DNA from: a bacterium
GTDB lineage: Bacteria > Moduliflexota > Moduliflexia > Moduliflexales > JAUQPW01
Direction of reading: 5' to 3'
DNA length: 50,800 nt
NCBI GenBank assembly: GCA_030550175.1
Contig: JAUQPW010000033.1
Location: 1-50,800 of the forward strand
Under the pieces are notes generated by a model. It worked only from the letters and a program-made list of their open reading frames with translations. It had not been told where the DNA came from and ran no database searches. A program made the translations under genes and the position numbers. Every line of letters starts with the position of its first letter. The stretch's first letter is position 1. Below, in pieces: positions 34,448 to 43,150 of this stretch.

Positions 34448-35812
34448 TTAAGCGTTCATGATCTTTTTCATTCGGGAGATCCCATCCATAGAGAGTTTTT
34501 TCATGGTTTCTTCTACATTGATCCCGTAGAGTCTGGCAGCGTTCAGACCCAGGATTTTAGTCTTGTCTTCATCGGTGATCTGTTTATACCCATATCCGGC
34601 GATCAGTTCATCGGGAATACGGAATTTCCTGAAGGCATCGATCTGCCATTGAGGACTGCCCCACCAGATACTATCGGTTCCCCAGATAATACGGTCAGGA
34701 CCGTAATGGGTGATGAGCTGTCCCATGACATGGGCGGCAGTCATAGGAGCTCCTACGACCGTCGATGCAAAGGTACTTCCCAATTCTGGATAAACATTGG
34801 TCACATGGGGTTTAAACCCTTGATTGTAAGCCAGATCGGAGACCCAGGGGAATCCAGAATGATAGATGATAAAATTCAGATCCGGGAAATCTTCTGCAGC
34901 TTTATGGACATCATCTACCTTGCAGTGGGGTACAGAAAACCAGAGGGCTGCCAATCCCTTATGGACAGAGATATTTTTAATTCCTTGTTGTCTGGATTTT
35001 TCCCAAACCGGATAGGCAATCTTCTCATCGTCCATGTACCAACCCCGATAACCGGTCCCTTCACCTCCATCTCCCGTATAGAGTTTCCATCCATCTATCT
35101 TGTACTCTTTAACCTGTCTTTCCATTTCATCCAGATTGGCTTTTCCTCGAGTCGGAACCGGGAGCCCATGGCTGAGCATCCTTCGAGTACCGGCTTTGGC
35201 ATTGACCTCATCTCGGGTTCCAACCATTTCCTCGATGGGGAGGAGAGTCCCCGGTGAGCCCGGTACATAAGGAACACCGCTCATGATGCACATGGCCGTC
35301 TCACTATCCAGGAAGATTTCCTTAATGTAGGTAGACCGGTTCAAATCCATAAGTCCGCTTCCCTTCACGGTAGACTTACGGAATCCATCCAGCAGGTCCA
35401 CAATCATCTTGGCGCTCAAAGCCTTCGAGTAGTTAGCTTTCAGGGTAGGAGCATCTAGATAGTGGGTCTGGACATCAAAGATGAATTGATTACCCGGTTT
35501 TTTCTTGGCAAGGGCAGCGGCTTCATCGGCGGCTTCTACTTCCTCGACATCAAAGAATTTCATCCCGTAGACTTTGTTCATGGCCAGGAGGGCCGCAGCA
35601 AATCCACTGGCGGTTTTGAAAAAGGCTCGTCTGGAAAGTCCTCGCTTCTTTCCATATTTATCTGCATATTCATTGAGCAGATAATCTACCTGCCGCTGTT
35701 TCTCGGTCTTGGGAAGCGGAATATATTCCTGATTTGTTAAGACCTGGGTCGGAATAGGGGGTTCCGGGGGAAGATTATCCTCTAAAGTTTTTTTACTGGT
35801 TATAATCAACAT
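34448..35812 (-). CDS. Amidohydrolase-2-like protein with Tat-type motif
   Basis: The 454-residue protein has a polar N-terminus, then GLSRRAFFKTASGFAAALLA (59-78), a Tat-like twin-arginine segment. This suggests folded export or membrane tethering, although the motif is farther from the N-terminus than usual. The amidohydrolase-type barrel starts with IFDVQTHYLD, where the usual HxH metal pair is Gln115-x-His117. Later motifs are ISVHKGLA, IIYHSGFPW and IIWGTDSIWWG with the conserved Asp. AGGAGG lies at good spacing from the ATG and a strong terminator follows. The substrate is unknown. Confidence 0.85.
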   Translation of the reverse strand: MLIITSKKTLEDNLPPEPPIPTQVLTNQEYIPLPKTEKQRQVDYLLNEYADKYGKKRGLSRRAFFKTASGFAAALLAMNKVYGMKFFDVEEVEAADEAAALAKKKPGNQFIFDVQTHYLDAPTLKANYSKALSAKMIVDLLDGFRKSTVKGSGLMDLNRSTYIKEIFLDSETAMCIMSGVPYVPGSPGTLLPIEEMVGTRDEVNAKAGTRRMLSHGLPVPTRGKANLDEMERQVKEYKIDGWKLYTGDGGEGTGYRGWYMDDEKIAYPVWEKSRQQGIKNISVHKGLAALWFSVPHCKVDDVHKAAEDFPDLNFIIYHSGFPWVSDLAYNQGFKPHVTNVYPELGSTFASTVVGAPMTAAHVMGQLITHYGPDRIIWGTDSIWWGSPQWQIDAFRKFRIPDELIAGYGYKQITDEDKTKILGLNAARLYGINVEETMKKLSMDGISRMKKIMNA

Positions 35813-36015
35813 GCTTGCACCTCCTCGAAGGAACTGAAGTTATACACTTCAACTTAAAACGATAAACCCAAACCGATTAGATTTTGTAGAATCTCACCTC
35901 CTTTCCTTCATTTCAATCCAAATAGCATATACTAAGACTATTTAAGGAAACCATATCTCACAGAAGTCTGTCAATAAAAAATTCAAAACTTTTCTTTTTT
36001 TCTCCTAAATATTAA

Positions 36016-36043
36016 TTGACAAAGCGTTTAATTCGAATAGAGT
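36016..36043 (+). promoter_or_regulatory. Promoter of the secreted Gly/Thr/Pro-rich protein gene
   Basis: TTGACA (36016-36021), 16 bases, TAGAGT (36038-36043), about 58 bases before ATG 36101. Confidence 0.5.
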
Positions 36044-36100
36044 TAATCAAAGTAGAAAGGGATTTAATTCTTTTAAAGCGTGGAGAGAAAGGAGACTTCC

Positions 36101-36862
36101 ATGGTTAAAAAACTCTTGGTTGTTATTTTAATACTCGGCTTATGTAAGGGATTTTCTGTACAAACGATCCCTGCAGCAGAAGAAACCGATATGCAGGCTC
36201 CGGGTAGTCCAGGTGTTGAGAAACCTCAGTCCTCTCAGCCTTCAGAAGAAGTGGGTAAAAAACCATCTGGAAAAAAAGCTGGAACAGGAAAACAAACCGT
36301 TTCGGCAACTGAAAAATCAGGCGGACTCGGGTCCAAAGGTAAAGAAAAAACGCCATCTGCCCAGGCAGCCACTTCTCCCTGTAATCGGCCCGAATTTGTT
36401 CCAAATCCGAGTTTTCAGAGCAGGACGGTTTGGGCAACATATCTGGCCTTGACGAACGGTCGGGTGCTTCCCATTCAACGGTATATTGTTAATGAATGTG
36501 TTATCGTGGCGGTTTTCCGGAATGGTTCTGCAAGGATTCTGGATTATTCCCAGGTAGACCTTTCCCGTTCGGCCCAGTATACGACAACGGAGGAAGAAGC
36601 CCGGCGTATAAGCGGTACCCTGGTAACCAGCCAAGCTCCGGGTGAAAGTACTACCCTGGGGGTAGGCTACTATGACCTGGGGCGTTCTGTAACTCCCCCC
36701 ACAGGTTCGACGCCGGCTCAGGGTCCAGGGGCTTCGCAAGGCGGCACCCCGGGAACCCCATCCGGTACTACAGCAGGTGCTGCACCGGGAACTCCAGCAG
36801 GGACTACAACGGGAACTGCACCGGGACCGGGTACGGGTAGTCCGGCAGCCCCCTCCAGATAA
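36101..36862 (+). CDS. Secreted protein with low-complexity C-terminus, function unknown
   Basis: From ATG 36101, with AAAGGAG before it, the protein has 253 residues: a signal peptide MVKKLLVVILILGLCKGF, a Lys/Ser-rich linker, a compact middle part (about 100-190) with CNRPEFVPNPSFQSRTVWAT, and a C-terminal Gly/Thr/Pro/Ala-rich tail with repeated GTPxGTT units. Two Cys in the middle could form a disulfide. I recognise no family. It stands alone with its own promoter, so it is probably an envelope or extracellular protein. Confidence 0.7.
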   Translation: MVKKLLVVILILGLCKGFSVQTIPAAEETDMQAPGSPGVEKPQSSQPSEEVGKKPSGKKAGTGKQTVSATEKSGGLGSKGKEKTPSAQAATSPCNRPEFVPNPSFQSRTVWATYLALTNGRVLPIQRYIVNECVIVAVFRNGSARILDYSQVDLSRSAQYTTTEEEARRISGTLVTSQAPGESTTLGVGYYDLGRSVTPPTGSTPAQGPGASQGGTPGTPSGTTAGAAPGTPAGTTTGTAPGPGTGSPAAPSR

Positions 36863-36903
36863 GTTTCAAATGTAGAGAAATTTAAAACTTGAATTCACAG
36901 GCT

Positions 36904-38085
36904 ATGAAATTCGATCAGGTTCGAGAAGAAATTCCCGCTCTGCAAGAATCCCTGTATTTAAATACCGGAACCTTTGGGCCTATGCCCCGGGTGGTGGTTG
37001 AGGAATTAACTCGAACTTATCAATTTATATTTTCCAAAGGTCCTTTTCATCCTGTTGTAAAAGATGAACTGACGAAAGGATATCTAAAGGCCCGTGAAAG
37101 GGTAGCCCGCTTGATAGGAGCAGTACCCCAGGAAGTGGCTTTTACCCGGAATGTCTCCGAAGGAATTAATCTTGTAGCCGGTGGATTTGACTGGAAGCCC
37201 GGAGATGAGGTTATCGTAACAGATCAGGAGCATGAGAGCGGGCTTCTACCCTGGTTTCACCTGGCCAGGACCCGGGGCCTTCAGGTCAAAATTCTCACCC
37301 TGACCAACTCCCATCCGCAAATCCTCTCTAGATTGATGGATTTACTGACTTCGCGAACCCGGCTTCTGGCTTTGAGCCATGTAACCTGTAATACCGGACT
37401 CCGTTTACCTGTAGAAGAAATTTGCCGAATAGCCCATAAAAAAGGAATTCCTGTTCTTCTGGATGGGGCCCAGGCCGTGGGTCAATTTCCTGTAAATGTT
37501 AAGGAGATAGGGTGTGATTTTTATGCAGCTTGTGGACATAAATGGTTGTTAGGACCTATGGGCGTTGGGATGCTTTATATACACCCTGCCTATTTATCTC
37601 AACTCCAGATTTCCCAAATCGGCTGGGGCTCCTTCAGTACTTTTGACTGGGAAACCTACGAGTATACCTTAAAAACTTCAGCAGAACGTTATGAATACGG
37701 CACCCGGGCTGTACCTTTGTATATGGCCCTGGAGAAGGGAATCGAGTTCTTATCCGCATGGGATTTACAAGAGATAGCTTCCCGGGTGGCTTACCTGGTA
37801 AGCTATACAAAAGACCGGCTGCTTCAAATTCCAGGAGTCCGTATCTACAGCCCTCTAGATCCGGCTTTATCCACAGGCCTTATTACCTTTAGTTTAGAGG
37901 TTATTCCAAGTGAAGAACTTCTCACATTACTCTGGTCACGATGGAAAATCTTGGGCCGGCTGGTGAAGAAACCAGATGGAGTTCGGATCTCCATTGCTTT
38001 TTTTACTCAGGAAGCGGAAATAGAGGTTTTCCTTCAAGGAATCGAAAAAATTGTTGCAGAAAGGAGAAAAACTCATGGCTTATAA
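36904..38085 (+). CDS. Class V aminotransferase (cysteine desulfurase / isopenicillin N epimerase-like)
   Basis: From ATG 36904 the protein has 393 residues. It reads YLNTGTFGPMPRVVVEE, EVAFTRNVSEGINLVAGGFD, DQEHESGLLPW, LDGAQAVGQFPVN and CGHKWLLGPMGVGML, whose Lys binds PLP. These are fold-type I class V features found in desulfurases and isopenicillin N epimerase-like enzymes. No clear desulfurase Cys loop is visible, so a desulfurase role is doubtful. An alternative start is TTG 36889. The stop overlaps the next gene by 11 bases, so they are coupled. Confidence 0.88.
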   Translation: MKFDQVREEIPALQESLYLNTGTFGPMPRVVVEELTRTYQFIFSKGPFHPVVKDELTKGYLKARERVARLIGAVPQEVAFTRNVSEGINLVAGGFDWKPGDEVIVTDQEHESGLLPWFHLARTRGLQVKILTLTNSHPQILSRLMDLLTSRTRLLALSHVTCNTGLRLPVEEICRIAHKKGIPVLLDGAQAVGQFPVNVKEIGCDFYAACGHKWLLGPMGVGMLYIHPAYLSQLQISQIGWGSFSTFDWETYEYTLKTSAERYEYGTRAVPLYMALEKGIEFLSAWDLQEIASRVAYLVSYTKDRLLQIPGVRIYSPLDPALSTGLITFSLEVIPSEELLTLLWSRWKILGRLVKKPDGVRISIAFFTQEAEIEVFLQGIEKIVAERRKTHGL

Positions 38086-39064
38086 GGTTCTCATTACACC
38101 ACGCTATTTCAATGAGGATCCCGTCCCTCTCGAATATTTAAAAGCCCATGGATGTGAGATCGTAGAAAGTGAGTATGGCGGCGAGAAAGACGATCGGCTG
38201 ATTACAGAAGAGGAGGCTATCCGAATGCTTCAAGGGGTTGATGCCATCATTGCCGGAGGAATTAAGTTAACGAGAAAGGTTCTGGAATTGGTGGATCGGC
38301 TAAAAATCATAGCGCGTCGCGGGGTAGGATTTGAAAGTGTAGATCTTCAGGCTGCCACAGAGCGAGGAATTGTGGTAACCATAACCCCTGGAGCTTTAAA
38401 CCATAGTGTGGCCGATTTCACCTTCGGACTCATGCTTACCATCGCCAGGAAAATCCACCTTGCAGATAAAGCAGTTCGAGAGAAAAAGTGGCAGGTATTC
38501 ATGGGTACCGATCTCTGGAGCAAGACCCTGGGAATTATCGGATTAGGTCGGATCGGTAAAGGAGTTGCCAAACGCGCCCGCGGATTTGAAATGAAAGTCT
38601 TAGCCTATGATATTTATCGAGACGAAGCCTTTGCCCGGGAGTATGGAGTGCAATATGTACCCTTAGAAAAACTCCTTCGTGAATCAGATTTTGTTTCCAT
38701 CAACGCACCTCTATCGGCAGAGACTTCCCATTTGATTGATGAAAAAGCCCTCAGCCTGATGAAGCCAACCGCTTTTCTCATCAATACGGCCCGTGGAGGA
38801 TTAATCGATGAAAAAGCTTTGATAAAAGCCTTGCAGGAAAAGAAAATAGCCGGAGCCGGGTTAGATGTTTTTGAGCAAGAACCTCTAAAAGAAAGCCCTT
38901 TACGTGAGCTGGATAATGTAGTTTTAACATCCCACATAGCGGGTTACTCCATTGAGAGCACGCAGGCTTCTGGGAGAATGGCAGCCCAAAATGTCATAAC
39001 GGTTCTTCAGGGGGGTCGGCCAGATTTAGCGTGTGTAGTAAATCCTCAAGTTTATGAGAAGTAA
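38075..39064 (+). CDS. D-2-hydroxyacid dehydrogenase (phosphoglycerate dehydrogenase-like)
   Basis: From ATG 38075 the protein has 329 residues: substrate-domain IARRGVGFESVDLQAATERG, NAD loop GIIGLGRIGKGVAKRARGFE with Asp after the second strand, INTARGGLIDEKAL and the catalytic His in TSHIAGYS. It belongs to the NAD-dependent D-isomer-specific hydroxyacid dehydrogenases and lacks the ACT-type regulatory tail of many SerA proteins. GAAAGGAG is well placed inside the end of the class V aminotransferase gene. The two enzymes could act on the same 2-oxo/hydroxy/amino acid set, but the substrate is unknown. Confidence 0.93.
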   Translation: MAYKVLITPRYFNEDPVPLEYLKAHGCEIVESEYGGEKDDRLITEEEAIRMLQGVDAIIAGGIKLTRKVLELVDRLKIIARRGVGFESVDLQAATERGIVVTITPGALNHSVADFTFGLMLTIARKIHLADKAVREKKWQVFMGTDLWSKTLGIIGLGRIGKGVAKRARGFEMKVLAYDIYRDEAFAREYGVQYVPLEKLLRESDFVSINAPLSAETSHLIDEKALSLMKPTAFLINTARGGLIDEKALIKALQEKKIAGAGLDVFEQEPLKESPLRELDNVVLTSHIAGYSIESTQASGRMAAQNVITVLQGGRPDLACVVNPQVYEK

Positions 39065-39163
39065 TATTTCTTCGCCGTGAACAGATTGTTCAACGGGTCA
39101 GACGACTCTCCTATAGGGGTCATTTAGGGATCATTCTTTAACCGGATGGGGGGATTTATCCAG

Positions 39164-39964
39164 ATGACTTTAACGGAAATTTTCGGTGTACCCAAGCCGA
39201 TTATCGGGATGGTCCATCTCCTCCCCCTTCCAGGGAGTATTCGAGGTCATTGTCCCCTGTCTGAGATCCTGGATCGAGCCGTGAAAGATGCCATGGAACT
39301 GGCAGAAGGCGGGGTCCATGGTATTATAGTGGAAAACATCGGAGACCTTCCTTTTAGACTTTCCCCGGTAGAGCCTCATACCATTTCTGCGATGACCCTT
39401 ATCGCCCATGAAATTTCCCGTAGGATTCAAATTCCCATGGGAATTAATGTGTTAAGAAATGATGCCAGGGCGGCTTTAGCCATTGCCCATACCGTAGGAG
39501 CCCGGTTCATTCGTGTGAATATCTACAGTGGGGTTATGATCACTTCCCATGGAATTGCTATTGGAGAGTCAGAAAGAATTTTAGCTTATCGAAAATTTCT
39601 GGGAGCTTCTGTAAAGATTTTTGCAGATATCCTGGTCAAACATGCCTTTCCCCTGGGGGATCCTTCGATTGAAATTCTGGCACAAGAAACAGCTTACCGG
39701 GAACTGGCCGATGCCCTGATTGTCTCCGGAGTTGTCACCGGTGTAGAACCCAGCTTATCGGAGTTGATAAAAGTCAAAAGGGCGGTTCCGGATGTTCCGG
39801 TTCTGGTGGGAAGTGGGGCAAAACCGGAAAATATTCTTCCCTTTTTACAGTACGCTGACGGAGCTATTGTCGGAACTTTTTTCCACAAAGGAGAGATTCT
39901 CTCAAACCCGGTAGAAAAAGAAAGGGTTCTGCAGTTTATGGAAGTTATTAAAACCGGTCTTTAG
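39164..39964 (+). CDS. BtpA/SgcQ-family TIM-barrel protein
   Basis: From ATG 39164 the protein has 266 residues: PKPIIGMVHLLPLPGSIRGH, MELAEGGVHGIIVENIGDLP, GINVLRNDARAALAIAHTVG, FIRVNIYSGVMI and LVGSGAKPENILPFLQYADG. This matches COG0434 (BtpA, SgcQ), barrel proteins that are linked to photosystem I assembly in cyanobacteria and to sugar metabolism elsewhere. Its reaction is not known. It follows the dehydrogenase by about 100 bases and may belong to the same operon. Confidence 0.88.
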   Translation: MTLTEIFGVPKPIIGMVHLLPLPGSIRGHCPLSEILDRAVKDAMELAEGGVHGIIVENIGDLPFRLSPVEPHTISAMTLIAHEISRRIQIPMGINVLRNDARAALAIAHTVGARFIRVNIYSGVMITSHGIAIGESERILAYRKFLGASVKIFADILVKHAFPLGDPSIEILAQETAYRELADALIVSGVVTGVEPSLSELIKVKRAVPDVPVLVGSGAKPENILPFLQYADGAIVGTFFHKGEILSNPVEKERVLQFMEVIKTGL

Positions 39965-39996
39965 GGTAGGTTATTCTACCTTGGAGGTAGGGGATA

Positions 39997-40070
39997 TGGA
40001 GGCGAGGGGGATCGAACCCCTGACCCCGAGACTGCCAGCCTCGTGCTCTCCCAAACTGAGCTACGCCCCC
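39997..40070 (-). tRNA. tRNA-Ala (anticodon GGC)
   Basis: On the minus strand GGGGGCG pairs with CGCCTCC, including G3-U70, the alanine identity pair. The anticodon arm is CGAGG/TCTCG around CTGGCAG, which gives anticodon GGC. D and T arms are normal (AGGGG TTCGATC CCCCT). Discriminator A73 is followed by TATCC, so the CCA end is not encoded. Confidence 0.97.
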
Positions 40071-40114
40071 ATCCTGGGAAATCGGAAAATTTTTTGGCTT
40101 CTTCAGACTCTTAT

Positions 40115-40144
40115 AATATAAATAGATTTAACTGGGAATGTCAA
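40115..40144 (-). promoter_or_regulatory. Promoter of tRNA-Ala
   Basis: TTGACA (40144-40139), 18 bases, TATATT (40120-40115) on the minus strand, about 45 bases before the tRNA 5' end. Confidence 0.75.
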
Positions 40145-40251
40145 GGGGTTTGTAGGATAACCCCCTTAAAAATACAACGATCTCAAAATCCCATTTCTTG
40201 AATCTGTCCCAAAAGTAAGGCGATAAGAGGGGGTTAAACACCGATTTCCCC

Positions 40252-40280
40252 TTGACAAAGCCCGAAAGAATTCCTAAATT
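40252..40280 (+). promoter_or_regulatory. Promoter of tRNA-Leu
   Basis: TTGACA (40252-40257), 17 bases, TAAATT (40275-40280), 27 bases before the mature 5' end. Confidence 0.75.
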
Positions 40281-40307
40281 AGGAAATTATACATCCCCAA
40301 ATCTGAG

Positions 40308-40395
40308 GCCGGAGTGGTGGAACTGGTAGACGCACGGGACTCAAAATCCCGCGGGCTTTACGCCCATGGGGGTTCGATTCCCCCCTCCGGCACCA
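40308..40395 (+). tRNA. tRNA-Leu (anticodon CAA)
   Basis: The acceptor is GCCGGAG/CTCCGGC with discriminator A and an encoded CCA. The anticodon arm is CGGGA/TCCCG around CTCAAAA (anticodon CAA). A long variable arm CGGGC/GCCCG identifies a class II tRNA. The T arm is GGGGG TTCGATT CCCCC. Confidence 0.97.
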
Positions 40396-40425
40396 ACAAT
40401 TTTCCATCCACTCTGAAAGGTATAT

Positions 40426-41184
40426 ATGTTCTTCATCCTATCTAAAATTTTGCAGTTTCTTGTCTATACCCTGCCGATTCTCTTCTTATCTCTAGGGGCT
40501 ATTTTTATATTCTATAATCGAAAGCATACCCGGCGCTGGTTGTTGGTTCTACTCGTTGTTCTCTACGTCTTGAGTATTCCCTATACCTCCAATCATATAC
40601 TAAGCTGGTTGGAAATGCCACGCCCCTCTCCTGACCGGTTAAAACCCCACTACGATGTAATTGTTGTACTTACGGGAATGGTCAATCTCGAGTTGAGTGG
40701 GAGAGGTCATATCGAGTTTGGGGAAGGGGTCGACCGAATCTTGACCGGGATTTCTTTAATGAAACAAGGAATGGGCGATAAGCTTTTAATCTCGGGAGGG
40801 AATGGAAGTTTGTTTGATCGAAGGACCAGTGAAGCCGAAATGCTGAAAAGGTTCGCCATAGAGCTTGGATTATCTCCTGATCAGATTATTACCGACAGAA
40901 CATCCCGCAACACCTATGAAAATGCCGTTAACTCGGCTAGACTCATTCGGGAGTATAACTATCAGAACGTTTTATTAGTGACTTCTTCCTATCACATGCG
41001 TCGTTCTTTGGGAGTTTTCCATAAGCAAGGGATATATCCCGATGCTTATCCGACAGATTTTATGGCCAGCCCCATCGTTACTCCCTTCAGTTTTATACCT
41101 TCGGCGGGTGGTCTGTATAATATAGATCTTATCATGCATGAACTGGTAGGATTCCTGATGTATCGTCTGCAGGGATACCTGTAG
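40426..41184 (+). CDS. DUF218-family membrane protein (ElyC/SanA/YdcF type)
   Basis: The 252-residue protein has two N-terminal membrane segments (about 7-28 and 35-52), then a DUF218 domain: YDVIVVLTG, GVDRILTGISLMKQGMGDKL, LISGGNG, TSRNTYENAVNSARLIRE and LLVTSSYHMRRSLGVF. The Asn/Asn and SYHMRRS motifs mark this fold. ElyC acts in envelope integrity in E. coli; here the exact role is not known. It begins 30 bases after tRNA-Leu and could be read from the same promoter. Confidence 0.9.
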   Translation: MFFILSKILQFLVYTLPILFLSLGAIFIFYNRKHTRRWLLVLLVVLYVLSIPYTSNHILSWLEMPRPSPDRLKPHYDVIVVLTGMVNLELSGRGHIEFGEGVDRILTGISLMKQGMGDKLLISGGNGSLFDRRTSEAEMLKRFAIELGLSPDQIITDRTSRNTYENAVNSARLIREYNYQNVLLVTSSYHMRRSLGVFHKQGIYPDAYPTDFMASPIVTPFSFIPSAGGLYNIDLIMHELVGFLMYRLQGYL

Positions 41185-41320
41185 ACGGCTAAGAGCCTGT
41201 CCGGTTAGAATCCAACTACCGGAGTCTCGAAGCGAGATGTAAAGATCCACAGAGATAAGTAGTGAACCGCTACCTTGTTTAACTCGATGTTTTCGGCGGT
41301 ATCCGGGGGATTCAAGAATT

Positions 41321-42604
41321 TCAGTGGCCCCTGATTCTCTCCGCTTCTGCGACCCGACCAATGGCGATCATATGGGCCGCCGTTCTTAGGGTAACCCTTT
41401 CCCGCTCGGCCAGACTACGGACTTCTCGATAAGCCTTAATAAGATGGGCCTGTAGTTCTCGATTGATGTGATCCAGATCCCACCTAAACTGCTGAAGATT
41501 TTGAACCCATTCAAAATATGAGACCACAACCCCTCCGGCATTGGCCAGAATATCCGGAATAACGGGGATCTCCCGTTCTTGAAGAATTTTATCGGCGATG
41601 GGTGTGGTGGGACAGTTGGCAGCTTCTACCACGATCCTGGCTTTAAGATCCAGAACGTTATCTTCTTTCGTAATAACCCCTCCTACCGCAGCAGGAATGA
41701 GCAGATCACACTCCAATTTTAGAAGTTCCTTATTGGTAATCGGATCCCCATAAGGATAGGTGGCTACAGACCTGCGATTTTGAACATGCCTGATCAAATC
41801 GGGAATATTCAACCCGGACGGATTATAAATTCCACCCTCCCTGCCGGAAACTGCCAGGATTTTTACCCCTTCTTCATATAGGAACTGAGCGGTATGGGAT
41901 CCTACATTTCCAAATCCCTGAATAACTGCCGTAGTCGTTTTGATATCTATTTCCAGATCCTTCAGGACTTCCTGGATGATATAAACGATTCCTCTTCCGG
42001 TAGCTTCCTTTCTTCCGATTGAGCCACCCAGGGAAACCGGCTTACCCGTAACAATGGAAGGTGTGTAACCATGCCGGGAGCTATACTCATCGAATATCCA
42101 GGCCATGACCTGTTCATCGGTATTTAAATCAGGGGCCAGAATATCCCGATAAGGACCCAGTACTAAACCGATTCTGGCTGTAAATTTTCGGGTTAGTTGC
42201 TCCAGCTCCCGTGGAGACATTTTATGGGGATCGCACTGAATTCCTCCTTTTCCGCCGCCGAAGGGGAGATTCATCAGGGCTGTTTTCCAGGTCATTAAAA
42301 TTGCCAATCCTCTAACCTCATCCAAATCAACGTCTGGATGGTATCGAAGACCACCTTTATAAGGTCCTCGGGCTCCATTGTGTTGCACCCTATAGCCGGT
42401 AAAGACCTCGATTCTGCCGTCATCCATGACGACAGGAAGTTGCACCGATACTTCCCGGAAAGGTATCCTCAAAATCTTTCGCAGGTAAGGTTCTAATTTT
42501 AAGCGTTCTGCAGCATTCTCGAATTGAATAACAATAGTTTGAAAATTTGTGATCTTCTTCTCGGGCATGGGATATTTCATGCTTTGAAAATGAGCCGGTT
42601 TCAT
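41321..42604 (-). CDS. gdhA: Glu/Leu/Phe/Val dehydrogenase (glutamate dehydrogenase-like)
   Basis: The 427-residue protein has YKGGLRYHPDVDLDEVRGLA, the catalytic region LPFGGGKGGIQCDP, PDLNTDEQVMAWIFDEYS, the NAD(P) loop IQGFGNVGSHTAQFLYEEG and LLIPAAVGGVI. This is the normal plan of glutamate dehydrogenase, which interconverts glutamate and 2-oxoglutarate with ammonium. The length agrees with the short hexameric type. AAGGAG lies before the ATG. The choice between glutamate and branched amino acids as substrate is an inference from the N-terminal sequence. Confidence 0.9.
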   Translation of the reverse strand: MKPAHFQSMKYPMPEKKITNFQTIVIQFENAAERLKLEPYLRKILRIPFREVSVQLPVVMDDGRIEVFTGYRVQHNGARGPYKGGLRYHPDVDLDEVRGLAILMTWKTALMNLPFGGGKGGIQCDPHKMSPRELEQLTRKFTARIGLVLGPYRDILAPDLNTDEQVMAWIFDEYSSRHGYTPSIVTGKPVSLGGSIGRKEATGRGIVYIIQEVLKDLEIDIKTTTAVIQGFGNVGSHTAQFLYEEGVKILAVSGREGGIYNPSGLNIPDLIRHVQNRRSVATYPYGDPITNKELLKLECDLLIPAAVGGVITKEDNVLDLKARIVVEAANCPTTPIADKILQEREIPVIPDILANAGGVVVSYFEWVQNLQQFRWDLDHINRELQAHLIKAYREVRSLAERERVTLRTAAHMIAIGRVAEAERIRGH

Positions 42605-42726
42605 AAAAATCTCCTTGATTATTGTTCGGTCATTACGTAATATAAAATCTTAATTTCTAGGGAGAACTCTAAAACGTTTCTCTCACTTTGTCTATCAAAA
42701 TTTTTAATATCAGGAGGTTTGAAGAC

Positions 42727-43146
42727 ATGAAACTCAAAGATATAAAAGCAAAGGATGTGATGACCAAACCGGTCGTTTGTGTCAACTTAAAAACCTCAAC
42801 GGAGGAACTTTCCAGACTCTTTATCGAGAAAAATATCAGCGGGACCCCGGTGGTAGATGAAACGGGGAAGTTAATTGGGGTAGTATCTAAGACAGATATC
42901 CTGGAGACTCACCTGTTACCGGAAGAATATCGGGAGTCCCCAACCCTGTACCCGGGTTATGTCGAAAATATTATGGTTCCCATTGTCTCCTCTGTAGCAG
43001 AAGAAGATTCCATTGATCAAGTCATCAAGCTGATGGTGGAGGAGAATATTCGTCGGGTGGTGGTAACGGATAGGGAGCAGAAAGTCGTTGGGATTATTAC
43101 TCCTATGGATATCCTGAAGTTTATTGTCAAAAAATCAGAAGGTTAG
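42727..43146 (+). CDS. Two-CBS-domain protein
   Basis: From ATG 42727 the protein has 139 residues with CAGGAGG before it. Two CBS motifs are clear: KDVMTKPVVCVNLKTSTEEL ... NISGTPVVDETGKLIGVVSK and VENIMVPIVSSVAEEDSIDQ ... NIRRVVVTDREQKVVGIITP. Such small proteins bind adenine nucleotides and often act as energy sensors. A partner protein is not evident. The gene is convergent with the glycosyltransferase remnant, four bases apart. Confidence 0.92.
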   Translation: MKLKDIKAKDVMTKPVVCVNLKTSTEELSRLFIEKNISGTPVVDETGKLIGVVSKTDILETHLLPEEYRESPTLYPGYVENIMVPIVSSVAEEDSIDQVIKLMVEENIRRVVVTDREQKVVGIITPMDILKFIVKKSEG

Positions 43147-43150
43147 ACCT

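Noticed and set aside
36904..38085. Cysteine desulfurase (SufS/IscS)
   Set aside because: No catalytic Cys loop was found in the expected region and no Suf or Isc genes are adjacent.
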